This document shows, one piece after another, positions 1 to 6,213 of a stretch of DNA of 6,213 bases. The notes beneath the pieces are model-generated. The model saw only the letters and a list, made by a program, of their open reading frames with translations. It did not search any database and was not told the origin of the DNA. Both the position numbers and the translations under genes were made by a program. Source of the stretch: Candidatus Heimdallarchaeota archaeon (lineage in GTDB: Archaea; Asgardarchaeota; Heimdallarchaeia; JABLTI01); the NCBI GenBank assembly GCA_030602675.1, contig JAUVZH010000168.1, positions 1 through 6,213 on the forward strand. The letters are read 5' to 3'. Numbering within the stretch: the first letter of the stretch is position 1; every line of letters starts with the position of its first letter.

Positions 1-8
1 GTTAAAAT

Positions 9-3000
9 TTGGATGCTCAAATCATCATATCACGTGAGGATAATACTGACTTCCTCTCCATTGGCTTCATACAAACTGATACTTCATTAGTAAGTGCTTT
101 AGGTGGTGCTTTAGCTAATTTTGCAGAAGAAATTGGTTTAGCAGGTGATCGAGCATCTGGAGAAAAATCAGAAACAAAAAAAGATGCGATTAATTTCTCT
201 AGGTTTCAAAACGGCATACTTGTATCTAAAATCGTTCCAGTAAAGGAACATAATCCAATTATATTAATTGCTATCAAAGGTTTTGATGGAGAAGATCGAG
301 AATTAGATTTCGTAGTTGATTATGCTTCTGAATTGGCCAAACAAATTGTTACGAAATTTGAAGCTGAGTATTCAAGTATAGGAATTGTTCCTAGAATCGA
401 TGATTCTTTTGACATTGTATCAAATGTTGCTCATCAAATGTATCGTAAATCAAGTGATAAAGTAAGATTTTTCACTAAATCCTTGAAATCTAAAATAACC
501 TCTCTTTTAGATGATTTATGGGTTAATCAAATTGAATTCGAACCATGGACTCGTGATCAAGCACCAAAGAAAATATCAACAATGTCTCAATCTGAGGTGC
601 AAAAGGAGTTAGCTAAATATTTCTATATTCAAGGTATGAAGATGGATAGTTTCTTCCCATTAGTTTTTTCATCATCAAGCAATCCTCTTGGTGAGCTTAC
701 TAAATTAATTGAGCATTTCCTTAATAAAAAAGTAACAATAGCTAGAAAGGAAATTGTAAACGAAATTACAAAAATCTATACTCAACTAAAGGATTCTTCA
801 CGTGCACTTTCTAAAAGAGGAACAATAGAAATTCCGGAGGTTGAACTCATAAATGAGAGTTTTATCTTCGAAAAAGTTCTTGTTACAAAAATTAATAATC
901 TTGAGAAAGCATCAGCTGAATTAATTAGCTCTACTAATAAAGAACTGTATAAAAAATTGTTTAGGAAATATCCACTAAAGTTTGTGGCTATGTCAAAAGA
1001 TGTTGTTTTTGATAAATCTGAGCTAGATGGAATTGTTACAAAGGTTCTAGATAATATAATAAAAACTGAAATATCAGATCGGACCTGGGTAACTGAAAAA
1101 ATAGCTTCTATTTTACGACAAGTCATTTCCAAATACACCCCAAATGATGTAATGAGGAAGAAAACACAAATACTTGAGAAGGTCAATTCTGAATTTATTG
1201 GCTCATTGAAAAAAGAACATCCATTTATTTTGTTAGCTGATCCAAAACTATCACAATTAGCTAGTTATGTTAAAACTGAAGCTGCAAATTCATTAGAGCG
1301 ATTCAAAACAACATTAGATGAAGCTGTAATTTTATATAATGTAATTGGAGAGATTCACTCATCTCTTTCAAACGAAAGATCACCATCAACACAGGATTTG
1401 ATGATTCTCTATTTCTTACAATCAGTAATTCAACCATATCAATTCCGAGAAGTTCCAGGTATAGTTTACTCATTAATAACAGAATGTTTGGAAAAAACTG
1501 CTTATGGTAAACGAGATAAACCTGCAACAATAATTCAAAATAATATATCAAAATTTGAAAGGAAATTAGACTTTCAATTGATACCCGAAACTAAGAGCTT
1601 AGTATTAAGAAGAATTTCAAGAGCTAAACCAACACAACAACGTTTTGAAACATTTGAAAACCTGTCGTATTTCTTCAAATCTTTCAGAGCTTCATTAGAA
1701 CTAACAATTGCAAGAATCTTGCAGACTATCTTTGGACCTGAGAAATTACCAAATATACCTTCTGTGATAACAAACATTCGTAACGAGTTAGCTAGTGATT
1801 TACAAAGTGTATATGTTATAACTCAATTAATTGGAAGAATCACTAAAAGACCACATGCTCGAGAGCTTTACTCAGATGATAATTCAAAATTTCTAGAGAA
1901 GAACACAAAATTTAAACACATATCTCCATCACCTTTAGAACTTGCTCGAATAGGTTACAATACTGGTTGGATTAAACCAACTGAAAAGAAGAAAGAACCC
2001 AAAATTCCCGACATTCAATTAAATGCATTAAAAGTCAAAATTCCTTCATTAAAACTTGAAGGTAAACTTTCAACATTACTTGAAAAACCAATTGTTCTAG
2101 AAAAGCTATGGGTAAATTATTCCTTATTAGCTTTAGATAAGCGTCAAAAAGAGTTGAAAGTTTTAATATCCAAATATGAAAAGCAAGCTAAGGTTTCCGC
2201 TGGACAAATTAGTGGAAAGAAGAAGTACGGTTTAATAATTAAACGCCTAAAAGAATCTAACAGATGGTTAAGTAACATTATTTCTGGAGGGGGGTTTATG
2301 CGAAAGCTCTTCTCAGGAGGAAAAGAACTTACTCAAATTTTCCAAGATATTTCGAAAAACATATACCCAACCTTTAAAGAACATCCAGAGACCTTTCAAA
2401 ATGAGATTACCTTAAAAAATAGATCACTAAATGCTTCAATTCCAATTGATGGTGATTTTCAAGAACTAATGATGATTTATGCATCTCTTTGGGTTGCTGA
2501 TTCTAAATATATTGAAAACATTGCTGATGAGCTATTTTGGGATGGTATCCTAAAATCGAATGTTACTAATCAATATAGTTCTCTACTAGATAAAAAGATA
2601 AATCAAAACTTAAAAATTTCATACAAAAAAGACTCTATAAAGGACCAGAAAGCAGTAATTCGTAATGCTATTGTAGAAGAAGTAGTTCCAGCATTTAACA
2701 AAATCGTTAGAACAACAATGGCAAGTTCATTCAATGTGCTAAAAGATGATCGAATTGTGAGTTTTGATGAAAGAACAAATGATTGGTATATATCTTTGGG
2801 TACTGTGAATATCCCTATTAAATCAATGAAACACATTTTCAGTACAATAGAAAATGTGAGCTTTGTTAAAAGTAGAAATAATTTAACAGAAGCTAGACTT
2901 TTATTGAACAAATATTATTCACTTAAACGCTCTAAAGAATCTCAAACCCTTGAAGAATTCATTCGTAAAGCAGCTTACAATCATTTGAATAAGAGCGAAG

Positions 3001-3119
3001 TAAAAGCACTAGAATTTTTCAGTGAACTAAATGAGAAATATATTGGAAAATCTGCTGCTGATACATTTTATTCAAATATCAGATCGTTAGCTCAGATATT
3101 TATAACACCAGTAGAATAA
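9..3119 (+). CDS. Large uncharacterised protein with N-terminal longin-like domain and long helical body
   Basis: A 1036-residue protein of unknown function. Residues 3-122 read as beta (3-8), beta (14-21), helix (26-45, with SALGGALANFAEEIG), beta (60-67), beta (69-77), beta (82-89), helix (97-122). This is the order of a longin domain, a fold used by trafficking proteins and small-GTPase regulators; the match is by pattern, not alignment. Residues 135-640 look almost wholly helical. A Lys/Pro-rich linker follows (655-680), then a glycine-rich break (SGGGF, 759-763), another helical part, a likely beta hairpin near 914-938 and a helical C-terminus. No signal peptide, membrane segment, Walker motif or metal-binding cluster is visible; Cys493 is the only cysteine. 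The start is TTG at 9: an in-frame TAA lies at 3-5 and no in-frame ATG occurs before residue 144. The ribosome binding site would fall at or beyond the window edge. The gene is convergent with the synthetase gene. The reading frame is certain; the function is not. Confidence 0.9.
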   Translation: MDAQIIISREDNTDFLSIGFIQTDTSLVSALGGALANFAEEIGLAGDRASGEKSETKKDAINFSRFQNGILVSKIVPVKEHNPIILIAIKGFDGEDRELDFVVDYASELAKQIVTKFEAEYSSIGIVPRIDDSFDIVSNVAHQMYRKSSDKVRFFTKSLKSKITSLLDDLWVNQIEFEPWTRDQAPKKISTMSQSEVQKELAKYFYIQGMKMDSFFPLVFSSSSNPLGELTKLIEHFLNKKVTIARKEIVNEITKIYTQLKDSSRALSKRGTIEIPEVELINESFIFEKVLVTKINNLEKASAELISSTNKELYKKLFRKYPLKFVAMSKDVVFDKSELDGIVTKVLDNIIKTEISDRTWVTEKIASILRQVISKYTPNDVMRKKTQILEKVNSEFIGSLKKEHPFILLADPKLSQLASYVKTEAANSLERFKTTLDEAVILYNVIGEIHSSLSNERSPSTQDLMILYFLQSVIQPYQFREVPGIVYSLITECLEKTAYGKRDKPATIIQNNISKFERKLDFQLIPETKSLVLRRISRAKPTQQRFETFENLSYFFKSFRASLELTIARILQTIFGPEKLPNIPSVITNIRNELASDLQSVYVITQLIGRITKRPHARELYSDDNSKFLEKNTKFKHISPSPLELARIGYNTGWIKPTEKKKEPKIPDIQLNALKVKIPSLKLEGKLSTLLEKPIVLEKLWVNYSLLALDKRQKELKVLISKYEKQAKVSAGQISGKKKYGLIIKRLKESNRWLSNIISGGGFMRKLFSGGKELTQIFQDISKNIYPTFKEHPETFQNEITLKNRSLNASIPIDGDFQELMMIYASLWVADSKYIENIADELFWDGILKSNVTNQYSSLLDKKINQNLKISYKKDSIKDQKAVIRNAIVEEVVPAFNKIVRTTMASSFNVLKDDRIVSFDERTNDWYISLGTVNIPIKSMKHIFSTIENVSFVKSRNNLTEARLLLNKYYSLKRSKESQTLEEFIRKAAYNHLNKSEVKALEFFSELNEKYIGKSAADTFYSNIRSLAQIFITPVE
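2286..2300 (+). promoter_or_regulatory. Possible internal ribosome binding site and in-frame ATG within the large gene
   Basis: GGAGG at 2286-2290 lies 7 bases before an in-frame ATG (2298-2300, Met764). This is ideal Shine-Dalgarno geometry for an archaeon. Initiation here would yield a separate C-terminal product of 273 residues starting just after the glycine-rich break. The GGAGG could equally be a by-product of the Gly-Gly-Gly codons, so this is only a candidate. Confidence 0.25.
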
Positions 3120-3142
3120 AAAAAGAGAGTAAAAAACTCTCT
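3117..3142 (-). terminator. Hairpin plus T-tract terminator of the acyl-CoA synthetase gene
   Basis: A perfect 7-bp inverted repeat (AGAGAGT at 3124-3130, ACTCTCT at 3136-3142) has a 5-base loop. Read on the minus strand, the loop and its closing base form a run of six T, and the stem is followed by seven T. The hairpin overlaps the TAG stop of the synthetase gene (3141-3143), and the T-tract runs into the stop codon of the convergent large gene. Two T-runs close together also fit archaeal termination, which depends mainly on U-rich RNA. Confidence 0.7.
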
Positions 3143-4514
3143 AAGATTTACTTTTTCTTATTTCATTCCATTTATCAAGAGCATATGCTCCCCAAGCTGC
3201 TCTTTTTGGTGTTGGAAAGCTTGGAATATTGTTCTCACGTAGAATCTTAATGGCATTTTCTACTTTCTTTCCAGCAAGTAAACAGCCAATTATAGCAGTG
3301 TTATGCTCTTCATTAGCGATTTTTACCATAAGTTTAGCTACACCATCTATATCTGCATCTCCTGGTGGAACCATAACAACAATGATGGTGTCAAATTCAT
3401 CAGAATGAGCTAATGCTCTAAGAGCTAATTCATATCTTTCGGGATTTGCATCACCTAGTAAATCAAAAGGATTTTCTCGAGGACAAGCTTCGGGAAGGTC
3501 CTTTAATTGTTCACGTAATTTATCTGATGGTTGATTTAATTCGAGATTTAAGAAATCTAAATTATCAGAAATTAATACTCCTGGTCCACCTGAATTGGTG
3601 ACAATTGCTACTCTTTTTCCTCCTCGATCTAGATATGTAGATAAAACAGCATATGTATCAAAAGCTTCATCCAATGATTCAACCCAAATTGCTCCTGTTT
3701 GTTTAGCAACCGCTTCGTAAATTTTTGGATCTCCGCCTAATGATGCTGTGTGGGTCATTGCTGCCTTGTTACCAATCGCAGTTCTTCCACCTTTCAAAAA
3801 AATCACCGGTTTATGTTTAGTAGCTTCAGTTAAAGATTCAACCAATTTCCTTCCATGTGTTGCGCCTTCTAAATAGAGAAACAAAACTTTTGTTGGAGAA
3901 TCCTCTTCTTTTGCCAAATAATTTAGCAATTCCGCTTCTTCTACATCAGATGCATTTCCAAATGAAATCCACTTATCTATCCCTAGCCCTTCATAAGTAG
4001 CTCGAAGCATCATGGAACCTGCCAAAGCTCCACTTTGTGAAATTATTGTAAGACCACCAGGAATGTAGGTATTTTCCATTGCAGCAATCATATTTGTGTG
4101 TGTAGAAACAATTCCCGCACAATTAGGTCCTATAACTCTTATATCATGCTCTCTTGAAACTCGAATTAACTCCTCTTCTAATTCCCTATTGCCTACTTCT
4201 GCGAAACCACCGCTAAGAACAATTGCATGATGAACATTTCTTTTCGCGCACTTTTCTAGTTCTGCTGGTACAAACCGGGCAGGTATAGCTATAACTGCCA
4301 ATTCTGGGTCTTTAGGTAAAGATTCGATGTTAGGATAACATTTGTGACCAAAGACACTATCGCGTTTTAAATTAGTAAAATACAAATCACCTTTGAATTT
4401 GCCTTCAAGAAGGTGTTTTGCTAGCATTCCACCAATAGAACCAGCTCTTTCTGAAGCACCAATTAGCACCAAACTTTTAGGATTAAATAATGGTCTTAAA
4501 TCTGTAGTAGGCAA
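3141..4514 (-). CDS. ADP-forming acyl-CoA synthetase (acetate-CoA ligase type), alpha subunit
   Basis: Cytoplasmic enzyme subunit that converts acyl-CoA, ADP and phosphate to acid, CoA and ATP, the main substrate-level phosphorylation step in many fermenting archaea. From the chosen start it has 457 residues, the usual length of a separate alpha subunit. Visible parts: N-terminal CoA-binding Rossmann domain with IGASERAGSIG (18-28); IGPNCAGI (128-135) and ISQSGALAG (158-166) of the succinyl-CoA-synthetase-like domain; AAMTHTASLGG (251-261), whose His255 corresponds to the phosphorylated histidine of the family; and TNSGGPGVLISD (306-317) opening the third domain. The ATP-grasp beta subunit is absent, so the active enzyme needs a partner encoded elsewhere, as in Pyrococcus. 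The start is TTG at 4514 because AGGAGA lies 7 bases before it and the family N-terminus begins here. The open frame continues upstream to another TTG at 4583, but that stretch encodes a low-complexity Ile/Lys/Gln run. Whether the acyl group is acetate, branched-chain or aromatic cannot be told. Confidence 0.93.
   Translation of the reverse strand: MPTTDLRPLFNPKSLVLIGASERAGSIGGMLAKHLLEGKFKGDLYFTNLKRDSVFGHKCYPNIESLPKDPELAVIAIPARFVPAELEKCAKRNVHHAIVLSGGFAEVGNRELEEELIRVSREHDIRVIGPNCAGIVSTHTNMIAAMENTYIPGGLTIISQSGALAGSMMLRATYEGLGIDKWISFGNASDVEEAELLNYLAKEEDSPTKVLFLYLEGATHGRKLVESLTEATKHKPVIFLKGGRTAIGNKAAMTHTASLGGDPKIYEAVAKQTGAIWVESLDEAFDTYAVLSTYLDRGGKRVAIVTNSGGPGVLISDNLDFLNLELNQPSDKLREQLKDLPEACPRENPFDLLGDANPERYELALRALAHSDEFDTIIVVMVPPGDADIDGVAKLMVKIANEEHNTAIIGCLLAGKKVENAIKILRENNIPSFPTPKRAAWGAYALDKWNEIRKSKS
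3147..3163 (+). terminator. Probable T-rich terminator of the large gene
   Basis: Just after the shared hairpin the plus strand reads TTTACTTTTTCTTATTT, a T-rich tract of the type at which archaeal RNA polymerase stops. It lies inside the last codons of the convergent synthetase gene, where the minus strand encodes the Lys/Ser-rich tail. If used, the transcript of the large gene would overlap the 3' end of the synthetase mRNA in antisense by a few tens of bases. The composition is partly forced by Lys codons on the other strand. Confidence 0.4.
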
Positions 4515-4521
4515 TTTACAT

Positions 4522-4527
4522 TCTCCT
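4522..4527 (-). promoter_or_regulatory. Shine-Dalgarno of the acyl-CoA synthetase gene, fixing a TTG start
   Basis: AGGAGA on the minus strand, 7 bases before TTG at 4514-4512. It decides the start: the longer frame from 4583 has no comparable site and would read through this one. An ATG directly after the AGGAGA run is followed at once by TAA and is out of frame, so it cannot be the start. Confidence 0.75.
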
Positions 4528-4556
4528 AATTTTTCTTGTTGTATTTTTTCTTGTTT

Positions 4557-4572
4557 CTTTATAATAATTATG
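4557..4572 (-). promoter_or_regulatory. Possible TATA-box promoter for the acyl-CoA synthetase gene
   Basis: The minus strand reads CATAATTATTATAAAG in the 91-base gap after the aminopeptidase gene. A TATA box here would place transcription start about 25-30 bases downstream, near 4537, leaving a leader of roughly 20 bases that contains the Shine-Dalgarno. The region is AT-rich throughout, so chance matches are likely. Read-through from the aminopeptidase gene is the alternative. Confidence 0.3.
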
Positions 4573-4605
4573 ATGAGAAGCAACCAAATGATTTAATGAA
4601 CTTCT

Positions 4606-5673
4606 CTACTCGAGAAGCTCATGGAAATTTCTTGCGAAAGCTTCTATTAAATCACATGTTCTTTCAATATCTTTCAATTCTAGTAGACTTATCGGACTAT
4701 GGATATATCTACATGGAACTGATACAACTGCTGATCGTACTCCAGAGCGAGTTGTAGCTATTCTACCAGCATCAGTTCCTCCGTAAGCTGGTTTCTTATA
4801 CTGCCAAGGAATTTTAAGACCATCTGCTAGTTCTTTCAATTTCTCTAACATTTGTTGGTCTACAACTAAAGATCTATCAGCAATTGTCAGTGCTGGACCA
4901 TCATCAAGTCTACAGGGACAATCCTTTCCTGCAACTCCAGGTGTATCTGCTGCTGTAGTATTTTCCAATGCTATTGCCATATCCGGTTTAATAGCATATG
5001 CTGCAGTAGTTGCTCCCCTGCCACCAACCTCTTCAGCTGAAGCAAAATTAAACACAATTGTTCCTACTGGCTTTTCTTTTGATAGTCTTCTTAGTGTTTC
5101 TAATAAAACAACGCATCCTGTTCTATCATCAAAAGCTTTTCCAAGAACTCTTCCACCTGTCAATTCTCTAAATTCTCCATTAAGAGTTCCAGTTGTACCT
5201 ATTTCTATACCTAGCAAGTTAACTTCTTCTTTTGATGCTGCCCCTATATCAATAGCAAGCTCATCAGCTATAGGGATTTTCATTTCACCACCTGGAGTCA
5301 AATGTGGTGGTTTAATGCCAATCACGCCATAAACTGGTGATTTTGATTCATCATCTGGTATAAAGATAACAGTTTGACCAGGGAAGATTAAATCTACAAA
5401 ACCACCCAATTTAGCAAAATAGATAAATCCATCAGCTGTGATGTGACGAACCATTAATCCAATTTCATCTGTATGGGCATCTAGCATTAAAATCGGTCCA
5501 TCTTTTTTCGTACCTTTTAATGTAACAATTAGGTTGCCAAGAGTGTCAATTTTGACCTCATCAGCTATAGCTCCAATTTTCTCCTTAATCATCTTCACAA
5601 CTCTACTCTCTCGAGAAGGAACACCTACTACTTGGGATAAATCTCGAAGATCATTTTTCAATTGTTCTAGCAA
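4606..5673 (-). CDS. M42 family metallo-aminopeptidase (TET/glutamyl aminopeptidase type)
   Basis: Cytoplasmic dinuclear metal aminopeptidase that removes N-terminal residues from peptides; archaeal members form hollow tetrahedral 12-mers that finish off proteasome products. At 355 residues it has the standard family length. All active-site residues are present: His67 in DAHTDE, the bridging Asp182 in FDDRTG, general base Glu214 and ligand Glu215 in SAEEVGGRG, Glu237 in ALENTTAADTPG, and His325 in RYIHS. Glu at position 237, as in Pyrococcus TET2, contrasts with Asp in many bacterial relatives. GGTDAG (298-303) is the usual substrate-side loop. Residues of about 75-165 are the inserted dimerisation (PDZ-like) domain. 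The start is TTG at 5673, supported by AGGTGA 6 bases upstream; no in-frame ATG precedes Met28. It lies 91 bases upstream of the acyl-CoA synthetase gene on the same strand, suggesting a shared role in peptide use. Substrate preference cannot be read safely from sequence. Confidence 0.95.
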   Translation of the reverse strand: MLEQLKNDLRDLSQVVGVPSRESRVVKMIKEKIGAIADEVKIDTLGNLIVTLKGTKKDGPILMLDAHTDEIGLMVRHITADGFIYFAKLGGFVDLIFPGQTVIFIPDDESKSPVYGVIGIKPPHLTPGGEMKIPIADELAIDIGAASKEEVNLLGIEIGTTGTLNGEFRELTGGRVLGKAFDDRTGCVVLLETLRRLSKEKPVGTIVFNFASAEEVGGRGATTAAYAIKPDMAIALENTTAADTPGVAGKDCPCRLDDGPALTIADRSLVVDQQMLEKLKELADGLKIPWQYKKPAYGGTDAGRIATTRSGVRSAVVSVPCRYIHSPISLLELKDIERTCDLIEAFARNFHELLE

Positions 5674-5679
5674 AAATAG

Positions 5680-5685
5680 TCACCT
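5680..5685 (-). promoter_or_regulatory. Shine-Dalgarno of the M42 aminopeptidase gene, fixing a TTG start
   Basis: AGGTGA on the minus strand, 6 bases before TTG at 5673-5671. It complements the conserved archaeal 16S rRNA 3' end and supports the TTG, since no in-frame ATG is available before Met28, which lies well inside the conserved N-terminal region. Confidence 0.8.
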
Positions 5686-5710
5686 TTCTTAAAAGACAAA
5701 AACATTTGAA

Positions 5711-5721
5711 CTTAAATATTT
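5711..5721 (-). promoter_or_regulatory. Probable TATA-box promoter of the M42 aminopeptidase gene
   Basis: The minus strand reads AAATATTTAAG, a fair archaeal TATA box, about 30 bases before the Shine-Dalgarno. Transcription would start near 5689 and give a short leader of about 15 bases that still includes AGGTGA. A second AT-rich candidate lies just upstream (TTTTAAAATTT, near 5725-5735) and would give a longer leader. Confidence 0.4.
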
Positions 5722-5730
5722 GTTAAATTT

Positions 5731-5764
5731 TAAAAATAAAAAGAGGAAAACAAAGAATGTTTCC
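5731..5764 (-). terminator. Hairpin and T-rich terminator of the surface protein gene
   Basis: On the minus strand, 15 bases after the TAA stop, GGAAAC (5764-5759) can pair with GTTTTCC (5751-5745) with one bulged base and a 7-base loop. CTTTTTATTTTTA (5743-5731) follows. The T-rich tract is the stronger element and would separate this gene from the aminopeptidase transcript; the hairpin is weak. Confidence 0.5.
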
Positions 5765-5779
5765 GGTTGTTTAGAAATA

Positions 5780-6213
5780 TTATTTCCTTCTTCTAGCAAT
5801 AGCAACAATTGTGCCAACGACAATTAATCCGCCAATAATAGAAGCATAATAGAGAGGTACACTTTCTGTGAAGTATTCTTCATTAACACCGATTATTGGG
5901 TCATGAACTAGTTTACTTTCATTTCCATAGTTAGGATAAGTTAACCAGAGATGTCCAAGACCTTCTACATTTCCTGAATCTCCAGTTGGGGGAGCAGTTA
6001 TTAAGTCATCAAAGTAAGCAGTACCAACATCAACTGTCTCAACGTAAGTATCATTTTCATCGAAAACATTGGCAGTTTGAGTCCATTCATAAAAAGCAAC
6101 GACATTGCCATCAGATTCTTCGCTTTCAAAGTTCATGCGTCTTAGTAAGGTACCATTTTCTAGAGCAGTACCATTTGTTAGTCTCATGGTGTGTCGTTTT
6201 TGTACTTCATCAA
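5780..6213 (-). CDS. Partial surface-exposed protein with C-terminal membrane anchor
   Basis: The 3' end of a gene whose start lies beyond the right edge. The frame stays open to 6213 (reading DEVQKRHT before the first visible Met at 6187-6185), so that Met is probably internal and the 135 residues from it are only the tail. Counting from that Met, residues 1-112 are acidic and polar, with four N-glycosylation sequons (Asn5, Asn11, Asn45, Asn89), as expected outside the cell. Residues 113-131 (YASIIGGLIVVGTIVAIA) form one membrane span, and the protein ends in RRRK, a cytoplasmic stop-transfer tail. The topology is therefore an outside domain held by a C-terminal helix, common among archaeal cell-surface proteins. 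No enzyme motif is visible in this part, and the family is not recognised. A terminator separates it from the aminopeptidase gene, so it is probably a separate transcript. Confidence 0.8.
   Translation of the reverse strand, partial: DEVQKRHTMRLTNGTALENGTLLRRMNFESEESDGNVVAFYEWTQTANVFDENDTYVETVDVGTAYFDDLITAPPTGDSGNVEGLGHLWLTYPNYGNESKLVHDPIIGVNEEYFTESVPLYYASIIGGLIVVGTIVAIARRRK

Noticed and set aside
13..93. ATG at 13 as an alternative start for the first gene
   Set aside because: It is out of frame with the long gene and reaches a stop after about 26 codons.
782..2911. Minus-strand open frames inside the large plus-strand gene (782-1186, 1303-1551, 1574-1777, 2603-2911)
   Set aside because: They lie wholly within a continuous 1036-codon gene, encode low-complexity Leu/Ile/Ser/Phe-rich peptides with no recognisable motif, and look like the antisense reading of an AT-rich gene.
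3141..4514. Acyl-CoA synthetase as a fused alpha-beta enzyme broken by a frameshift
   Set aside because: The protein ends at the usual length for a stand-alone alpha subunit, with a terminator at its stop, and no ATP-grasp remnant is visible on either side.
4599..4619. Small inverted repeat (CTTCTC/GAGAAG, 5-base loop) over the aminopeptidase stop codon as a terminator
   Set aside because: The stem is only 6 bp, lies mostly in coding sequence, and no T-tract follows on the minus strand.
4393..4757. Plus-strand open frames over the synthetase start and the aminopeptidase 3' end
   Set aside because: Both are antisense to well-supported conserved genes and their translations resemble no protein family.
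1..6213. CRISPR array, tRNA, insertion sequence or other mobile element
   Set aside because: No regularly spaced repeats, tRNA-like cloverleaf, transposase motif or terminal inverted repeats were seen; nearly all the sequence is ordinary coding DNA.

Overview
The window looks like a piece of an AT-rich archaeal genome. An Asgard archaeon, perhaps of the Heimdallarchaeia, is the best guess, but it is inferred from gene style and not from any marker gene. Three things point to archaea: an ADP-forming acyl-CoA synthetase alpha subunit, an M42 (TET-type) aminopeptidase with the metal-ligand pattern of archaeal enzymes, and gene ends and starts marked by T-rich tracts and AGGTGA/AGGAGA ribosome binding sites. 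The Asgard suggestion comes from the large first gene, whose N-terminus reads like a longin-fold domain (beta-beta-alpha-beta-beta-beta-alpha), a fold expanded in that group.

Layout: positions 9-3119 (+) hold one very long gene of 1036 codons for a soluble, Lys/Ile/Ser-rich, mostly helical protein with an N-terminal longin-like domain and no recognisable enzyme. It converges on a minus-strand gene at 3141-4514, the alpha subunit of an ADP-forming acyl-CoA synthetase. The two stop codons are only about 20 bases apart and share a hairpin/T-tract terminator. Upstream of the synthetase on the same strand is the M42 aminopeptidase (4606-5673). Beyond a 106-base gap with a terminator and a likely promoter lies the 3' part of a surface protein gene (5780 to the window edge), with four N-glycosylation sequons, a C-terminal membrane anchor and a basic tail.

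Working together: the aminopeptidase and the acyl-CoA synthetase sit at the two ends of the peptide fermentation route known from archaea such as Pyrococcus. Peptides are cut to amino acids, amino acids go through 2-oxoacids to acyl-CoAs, and the synthetase makes ATP from the acyl-CoA. The ATP-grasp beta subunit needed by the synthetase is not in the window. The large longin-like protein is not obviously related to this metabolism. It is the most novel item here, possibly part of a small-GTPase or membrane-trafficking-like apparatus, but that is a hypothesis.

All three genes whose starts are visible appear to begin with TTG. For two of them a well-placed Shine-Dalgarno sequence supports this. 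For the third an in-frame stop directly upstream limits the choice. No RNA genes, mobile elements, CRISPR arrays or long repeats were seen.
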